From a virus, in IMG/VR virus record IMGVR_UViG_3300035438_000589, positions 1 through 30,839 of that record: 30,839 nucleotides of DNA; one strand, written 5' to 3'. Numbering within the stretch: the stretch's first letter is position 1; each line of letters begins with the position of its first letter. The notes beneath the pieces were generated by a model. That model made no database searches and was not told where the DNA came from. It saw only the letters and a program-made list of their open reading frames with translations. A program made the position numbers and the translations under genes. Below, one piece after another: positions 28,238 through 30,839 of this stretch.

Positions 28238-28558
28238 TTATTCAAGCCCCAATCCTAATTCAAATCCTAGGTCTTCTTCATAGTCTTCAACGTTTTCTGG
28301 TAGCCATGCGTGAAGGTGGTGTTGCTCAATGATAGCCCAAACTGGTGCAGCGGTTAAGCCCTTATAAGAAATACCATCTGGCATTTCAATAGTCTCGTCC
28401 CACAAATCCTCATGAGCAAAGTCAATAGCCTGTATGCATACTGGCACCATGCTTAGAGGTACTGGTGGATAGTGATTACCCTGTAAGTGATAACCAATAG
28501 CCTGTTCAAGGCTTATGTCAATGTTTTCTGCTAAGTCTGTTGCGAAGTTACTTCCCAT
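28238..28558 (-). CDS. Hypothetical acidic protein
   Basis: The 106-aa protein (MGSNFATDLAENIDISLEQA…) is rich in His and Pro in the middle (YHLQGNHYPPVPLSMVPVC) and ends in an acidic Glu/Leu tail. Starts by TAATG overlap. Function unknown. Confidence 0.65.
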   Translation of the reverse strand: MGSNFATDLAENIDISLEQAIGYHLQGNHYPPVPLSMVPVCIQAIDFAHEDLWDETIEMPDGISYKGLTAAPVWAIIEQHHLHAWLPENVEDYEEDLGFELGLGLE

Positions 28559-28773
28559 TATCGTGTTACCACCAATCCTGTAGTGTAGAGGGTTTTTGTG
28601 TGCATCTTGCCTGAAGGTTCAGATAAGTTAATTGTTGCGTATTCTTTAGCATCTCCACTATCAACAAATTGCTGAAAAGTTTCAACGGCAGTTAAAGCAT
28701 CTGAGTAGCGACCAATCCAAACTGGTGCAGAGGCAGAGTCATAGGTAGCGGTGACAGAGTATAAGTATTCCAT
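28558..28773 (-). CDS. Small beta-rich hypothetical protein
   Basis: The 71-aa protein (MEYLYSVTATYDSASAPVWI…) alternates beta strands and one helix (ALTAVETFQQFVDSG). Start and stop both overlap neighbours by TAATG. Function unknown. Confidence 0.65.
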   Translation of the reverse strand: MEYLYSVTATYDSASAPVWIGRYSDALTAVETFQQFVDSGDAKEYATINLSEPSGKMHTKTLYTTGLVVTR

Positions 28774-28949
28774 TATGCGTTCTCCAATGTGTATTCGTTT
28801 AATTCATTACTAGCGTACCATGCGGTGTATTCGTTGTAAAGCATAACACCCTTGTTACACTCACAAAAATCTGTATCGTATTCGCCATTAGTGCTACCCC
28901 AAAATAGGACACCCTCATCATAGCAATCCATGCAATCCCAAGCGTTCAT
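28773..28949 (-). CDS. 58-aa zinc-binding hypothetical protein
   Basis: The protein starts MNAWDCMDCYDEGVLFWGST and has a second CECNKG, making a likely four-Cys zinc site. It follows the upstream stop by 3 nt and overlaps the next start (TAATG). Confidence 0.65.
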   Translation of the reverse strand: MNAWDCMDCYDEGVLFWGSTNGEYDTDFCECNKGVMLYNEYTAWYASNELNEYTLENA

Positions 28950-28952
28950 TAT

Positions 28953-29162
28953 TTATTCTCCAATCTTTACTGCAACAGTAGCATAGCGGTCTGACAAATA
29001 GGAAGGCGTGTCAATCTGTACGACATACGCCTCAGTATTTTCTCCATACCAAATTCCTTCACGCTTTTCTGCGTGTGTGATTACACCCTCAAAGTGGCGG
29101 TTTCGTGAGCGATAAGTTTTTCCTACAAGTAGGTTTTCTATTGTGTATAGTTTAGTAGCCAT
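28953..29162 (-). CDS. Small beta-rich hypothetical protein
   Basis: The 69-aa protein (MATKLYTIENLLVGKTYRSR…) resembles an SH3-like barrel (FEGVITHAEKREG, AYVVQID). The ATG at 29162 has AAAGAGG before it; the open frame continues upstream to 29216, over the promoter. It is the first gene of a six-gene operon ending at 27837. Confidence 0.7.
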   Translation of the reverse strand: MATKLYTIENLLVGKTYRSRNRHFEGVITHAEKREGIWYGENTEAYVVQIDTPSYLSDRYATVAVKIGE

Positions 29163-29206
29163 GTGGCAACCTCTTTCTTTTTGTTTAATTACTTTATTAC
29201 TCTGTA

Positions 29207-29228
29207 ATCCTATCATGGCAGACTGACA
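29207..29228 (-). promoter_or_regulatory. TGTCAG-N10-TAGGAT promoter
   Basis: TGTCAG (29223-29228), 10 nt, TAGGAT (29207-29212), on the minus strand. A CRP-like palindrome lies 49 nt upstream, the same distance as at 26701. Confidence 0.7.
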
Positions 29229-29277
29229 AAAATCTAATTACTAGCGAGTAGTCTTAAATAGTGAGACGCTCAATAAA

Positions 29278-29293
29278 TGTGAGAAAAATCACA
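29278..29293. promoter_or_regulatory. CRP-like palindrome 4
   Basis: TGTGAGAAAAATCACA matches TGTGA-N6-TCACA exactly. TGAGACGCT is placed to its left at the same distance as at palindrome 2. Confidence 0.6.
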
Positions 29294-29304
29294 ACCACGT
29301 AAAC

Positions 29305-29326
29305 TTATCCACAGCCTGTGGAAAAC
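29305..29326 (+). other. Isolated DnaA box pair
   Basis: TTATCCACA (29305-29313) and, inverted, TGTGGAAAA (29318-29326) flank a 4-nt centre. This may be a DnaA-binding site that regulates nearby genes or a minor origin element. Confidence 0.4.
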
Positions 29327-29354
29327 CCCCCGAGCTTTTTTATTTGAAAAGATC

Positions 29355-29379
29355 AAGCAGTTTTAAATCATGCTTAGGA
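29355..29379 (-). repeat. 3' hairpin repeat, copy 5 (compensatory change)
   Basis: AAGCA-N11-TGCTT then AGGA, 9 nt past the stop at 29388. Both outer bases changed together (G-C to A-T), which keeps the stem and so supports a functional RNA hairpin. Confidence 0.65.
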
Positions 29380-29387
29380 TTTTTATT

Positions 29388-29615
29388 TTACAAGTTAGGA
29401 TTGTATCTTGTTGATTGTTGCATGTGTGCAAACACATCTTGTTCATCTACCATGCAAGCAGAATAAAATTTATCTTCATCAAATCTTGGATTGTCAGAAG
29501 CAAACCACTCACTAAATTCAAAAACTAAATCTTGAAATTCTAGTGAGTCAATTTTGTTAGAAAACTTATTTAGAATGCTTGCAGTTTCCACATAGTCTTT
29601 TCGTGTCATTGGCAT
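29388..29615 (-). CDS. Hypothetical acidic protein
   Basis: The 75-aa protein (MPMTRKDYVETASILNKFSN…) is helical, with a FSEWFASDNPRFDEDKFYSAC region typical of short phage proteins of unknown function (the 'DNPRFD…KF' segment recalls conserved small actinophage proteins). It overlaps the upstream stop (TAATG). Confidence 0.65.
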   Translation of the reverse strand: MPMTRKDYVETASILNKFSNKIDSLEFQDLVFEFSEWFASDNPRFDEDKFYSACMVDEQDVFAHMQQSTRYNPNL

Positions 29616-29818
29616 TAGTCTGCCACCTTAAGAATTGCATAGGACCCGCCTGCGTTAATTTCATCAAGGATAGGTCCTAACTTTGGAGCGATTAACTCTT
29701 TTAGCATTGACTCAAGCATTTGAATGCGTAGTGTTTCAGGTAGTGAACTCATTGTTGCAGTTACAGGGTGGCCCTCTTGAAATTCAGTTACGAATTTTAG
29801 GTTGTGTTCAATTTTCAT
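29615..29818 (-). CDS. Hypothetical protein
   Basis: The 67-aa protein (MKIEHNLKFVTEFQEGHPVT…) has a helical second half with acidic residues. The ATG at 29818 is chosen because it overlaps the upstream stop (TAATG); the frame is open further upstream. Function unknown. Confidence 0.65.
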   Translation of the reverse strand: MKIEHNLKFVTEFQEGHPVTATMSSLPETLRIQMLESMLKELIAPKLGPILDEINAGGSYAILKVAD

Positions 29819-30003
29819 TATAGTGAAGCCTTTCCTCTTAGTGTTCCAGTAATTCCTAGAGTGTCGCAAGCGACTTTAACAGATACGCCAACAGGTAAAG
29901 TGTTAGGGTATTGTGATACGAATTGAGCAACAGCACCTCTTGAAGGTAGGTTGATTTTCTTTACTGAACCTGAAAAGGTTTCTAGTGTTACAGTGTAAGC
30001 CAT
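29818..30003 (-). CDS. Small beta-rich hypothetical protein
   Basis: The 61-aa protein (MAYTVTLETFSGSVKKINLP…) has alternating strands and one helix (GAVAQFVSQYPN). AAAGGAAG precedes the ATG. It begins a three-gene operon ending at the hairpin at 29355. Confidence 0.7.
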   Translation of the reverse strand: MAYTVTLETFSGSVKKINLPSRGAVAQFVSQYPNTLPVGVSVKVACDTLGITGTLRGKASL

Positions 30004-30036
30004 TGAATGACTTCCTTTCGTTTAATTGATAAGACT

Positions 30037-30058
30037 ATCCTATCATGGGGGGCTGACA
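30037..30058 (-). promoter_or_regulatory. TGTCAG-N10-TAGGAT promoter
   Basis: TGTCAG (30053-30058), 10 nt, TAGGAT (30037-30042), on the minus strand, with a palindrome 28 nt upstream (21 nt, or two helical turns, closer than at 26701 and 29162). Confidence 0.7.
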
Positions 30059-30075
30059 AATCTTGGCATTTATTC

Positions 30076-30119
30076 GCTAGGCTCATTGTGATTTGTATCA
30101 CACTTATTTGCTAGGCTCA
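30076..30119. repeat. Direct repeat GCTAGGCTCA flanking palindrome 5
   Basis: GCTAGGCTCA is present at 30076-30085 and 30110-30119, one on each side of the palindrome at 30087-30102. The symmetric layout suggests a composite operator. Confidence 0.5.
30087..30102. promoter_or_regulatory. CRP-like palindrome 5
   Basis: TGTGATTTGTATCACA is a perfect TGTGA-N6-TCACA site between two direct repeats and two promoters. Confidence 0.65.
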
Positions 30120-30155
30120 CTGCCTGATTCATCTTTATTTAATTGTATAAGTAGA

Positions 30156-30184
30156 ATACTACACTACAAAAGCCAAAAAGTCAA
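30156..30184 (-). promoter_or_regulatory. Sigma-70-type promoter TTGACT-N17-TAGTAT
   Basis: On the minus strand TTGACT (30179-30184) and TAGTAT (30156-30161) are 17 nt apart, the consensus spacing. It could give a second, host-type start for the 30003 operon. No gene lies in the 30004-30263 stretch. Confidence 0.5.
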
Positions 30185-30263
30185 GACGACACGCCGTAAA
30201 TTGGAGAAATAATCGTGTGACCTTACACACATTATTCCTGAGAGTCAACTGAGAAGCCCCGAG

Positions 30264-30299
30264 CAAAAAATCGCAGCTTTTTATTTCTGCGATCTTTTT
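30264..30299 (-). terminator. Bidirectional rho-independent terminator
   Basis: ATCGCAG (30270-30276) and CTGCGAT (30287-30293) pair around a 10-nt loop with TTTTTTG after the stem on the minus strand and CTTTTTA on the plus strand. It ends the operon 30839-30302. Confidence 0.8.
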
Positions 30300-30301
30300 A
30301 T

Positions 30302-30391
30302 TTATTCTTTTACAAAAGAGTAAAATCCATAAAACAAACAAACGAAAGAAAACCAAAACAATGCATTACCATTTACAAAAAAGTCAATCAT
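30302..30391 (-). CDS. 29-aa single-span membrane peptide
   Basis: MIDFFVNGNALFWFSFVCLF… is one hydrophobic helix with a charged end (VKE). Its ATG overlaps the previous stop (ATGA), and a terminator follows, so it is likely the last gene of this operon. Confidence 0.55.
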   Translation of the reverse strand: MIDFFVNGNALFWFSFVCLFYGFYSFVKE

Positions 30392-30552
30392 TTATTCTCC
30401 TTATACAAGAAATCCCAAGCCTTACGGCATAACACAATTGATTTGCAATTGTCACAACAGATAACCCCATGAGGGTTTAACTCTAGGTCATAGACATCAA
30501 TAGTGGTTGATACTGAACCACAAACAGATTTGATTGGTACAAAGGTACTCAT
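30388..30552 (-). CDS. 54-aa Cys-containing hypothetical protein
   Basis: The protein (MSTFVPIKSVCGSVSTTIDV…) has VICCDNCKSIVLCRKA, a likely zinc knuckle. The start overlaps the upstream stop (TAATG). Function unknown. Confidence 0.6.
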   Translation of the reverse strand: MSTFVPIKSVCGSVSTTIDVYDLELNPHGVICCDNCKSIVLCRKAWDFLYKENK

Positions 30553-30698
30553 TAGTTTTCTACTTTCTTTAATTCATGATTATTATTAAGGGGGCGATTG
30601 TTATTTGAGAACATGGACTCAATAACCGCTTTATCTTTTATTGATTGAGCAATTCTTTTTTCTTGTTGCTCTTTTAGAATTCTGTTATAAGTATCCAT
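30552..30698 (-). CDS. 48-aa hypothetical protein
   Basis: The protein (MDTYNRILKEQQEKRIAQSI…) is a charged helix that ends in an Asn-rich segment. GGGAG precedes the ATG. The stop overlaps the next start (TAATG). Confidence 0.55.
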   Translation of the reverse strand: MDTYNRILKEQQEKRIAQSIKDKAVIESMFSNNNRPLNNNHELKKVEN

Positions 30699-30703
30699 TA
30701 CGA

Positions 30704-30839
30704 TTACTCCCAACTTCTAGTAGTAGCATACACCTTGCGGTTGCTAGGTGTGTAGTTTTCTAACTCTGTTAGAGAAACTTCTAGGATAGTACCTCTTTGA
30801 GATACTAGGTCTAAGTATTCATTAGCATAGACCTCGCTA
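30704..30839 (-). CDS. 3' end of a right-hand gene (partial)
   Basis: The frame is open from the window edge to a TAA at 30704-30706 and reads …EVYANEYLDLVSQRGTILEV then SLTELENYTPSNRKVYATTR and SWE. The stop lies 5 nt before the next ATG. The true start is outside the window. Confidence 0.55.
   Translation of the reverse strand, partial: SEVYANEYLDLVSQRGTILEVSLTELENYTPSNRKVYATTRSWE

Noticed and set aside
30159-30356. 65-aa hydrophobic minus frame across the terminator
   Set aside because: It runs through the strong hairpin at 30270-30293 and overlaps a better 29-aa gene; no start signal.

Overview
The window looks like part of the genome of a low-GC actinobacteriophage (or phage-plasmid), most plausibly one infecting a freshwater actinobacterium. 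The actinobacterial link rests on a WhiB-type regulator, a DUF7455-like protein, an AhpC/AhpD pair with the mycobacterial active-site layout, a GP88-family protein and many promoters that place a -10 box exactly 6 nt before a start codon (leaderless mRNAs). Phage character is shown by dense packing of very small genes coupled by ATGA or TAATG overlaps, a holin-like protein, tRNA genes, a DUF932-family protein and phage-type small zinc proteins. No terminase, portal, major capsid, polymerase or integrase gene lies inside the window, so the assignment is an inference.

Layout. (1) 1-9411, plus strand: FmdB-like and DUF7455-like zinc proteins, an Asp/Asn-hydroxylase-like oxygenase, an APS-kinase-like/nucleotidyltransferase fusion, a DUF2061 membrane protein, a sulfotransferase-like protein, a thermonuclease, a thioredoxin, a GlcNAc-transferase-like enzyme, a composite Cys-rich phage protein, WhiB, XapX and holin-like membrane proteins, a terminator, and a DXD glycosyltransferase. 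(2) 9408-17939, mostly minus strand: a tandem GT25 protein, four SAM methyltransferases (one on the plus strand), tRNA-Arg, tRNA-Ile and tRNA-Met, ahpC-ahpD, two 2OG-Fe(II) oxygenases and many tiny proteins. (3) 18055-19179: a plus-strand pstS. (4) 19232-20524: small zinc or membrane proteins and a cupin-like oxygenase. (5) 20525-21435: an origin-like region with three perfect TTATCCACA boxes and inverted arrays of CAAACCTTAC iterons around one small gene. (6) 21436-30839, minus strand: small regulatory or early-type genes, tRNA-Asp, a DUF932 protein and a GP88-family protein, organised into repeated intergenic cassettes.

The most interesting feature is the regulatory architecture. Fourteen genes have TANNNT-N6-ATG with no Shine-Dalgarno sequence. 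Seven right-arm transcription units instead carry TGTCAG-N10-TANNNT upstream of a normal Shine-Dalgarno start. Five intergenic regions there hold CRP-like palindromes (TGTGA-N6-TCACA), and five gene ends carry a repeated hairpin (GAGCA-N11-TGCTC) with a compensatory change in one copy. These suggest two promoter classes and a phage- or host-encoded regulator controlling the right arm.

The enzyme content (about three glycosyltransferase genes, four methyltransferases, four Fe(II)-dependent oxygenase-like proteins and a sulfotransferase) suggests decoration of virion, host-surface or other glycans. AhpCD and PstS look like auxiliary metabolic genes for peroxide defence and phosphate capture during infection.
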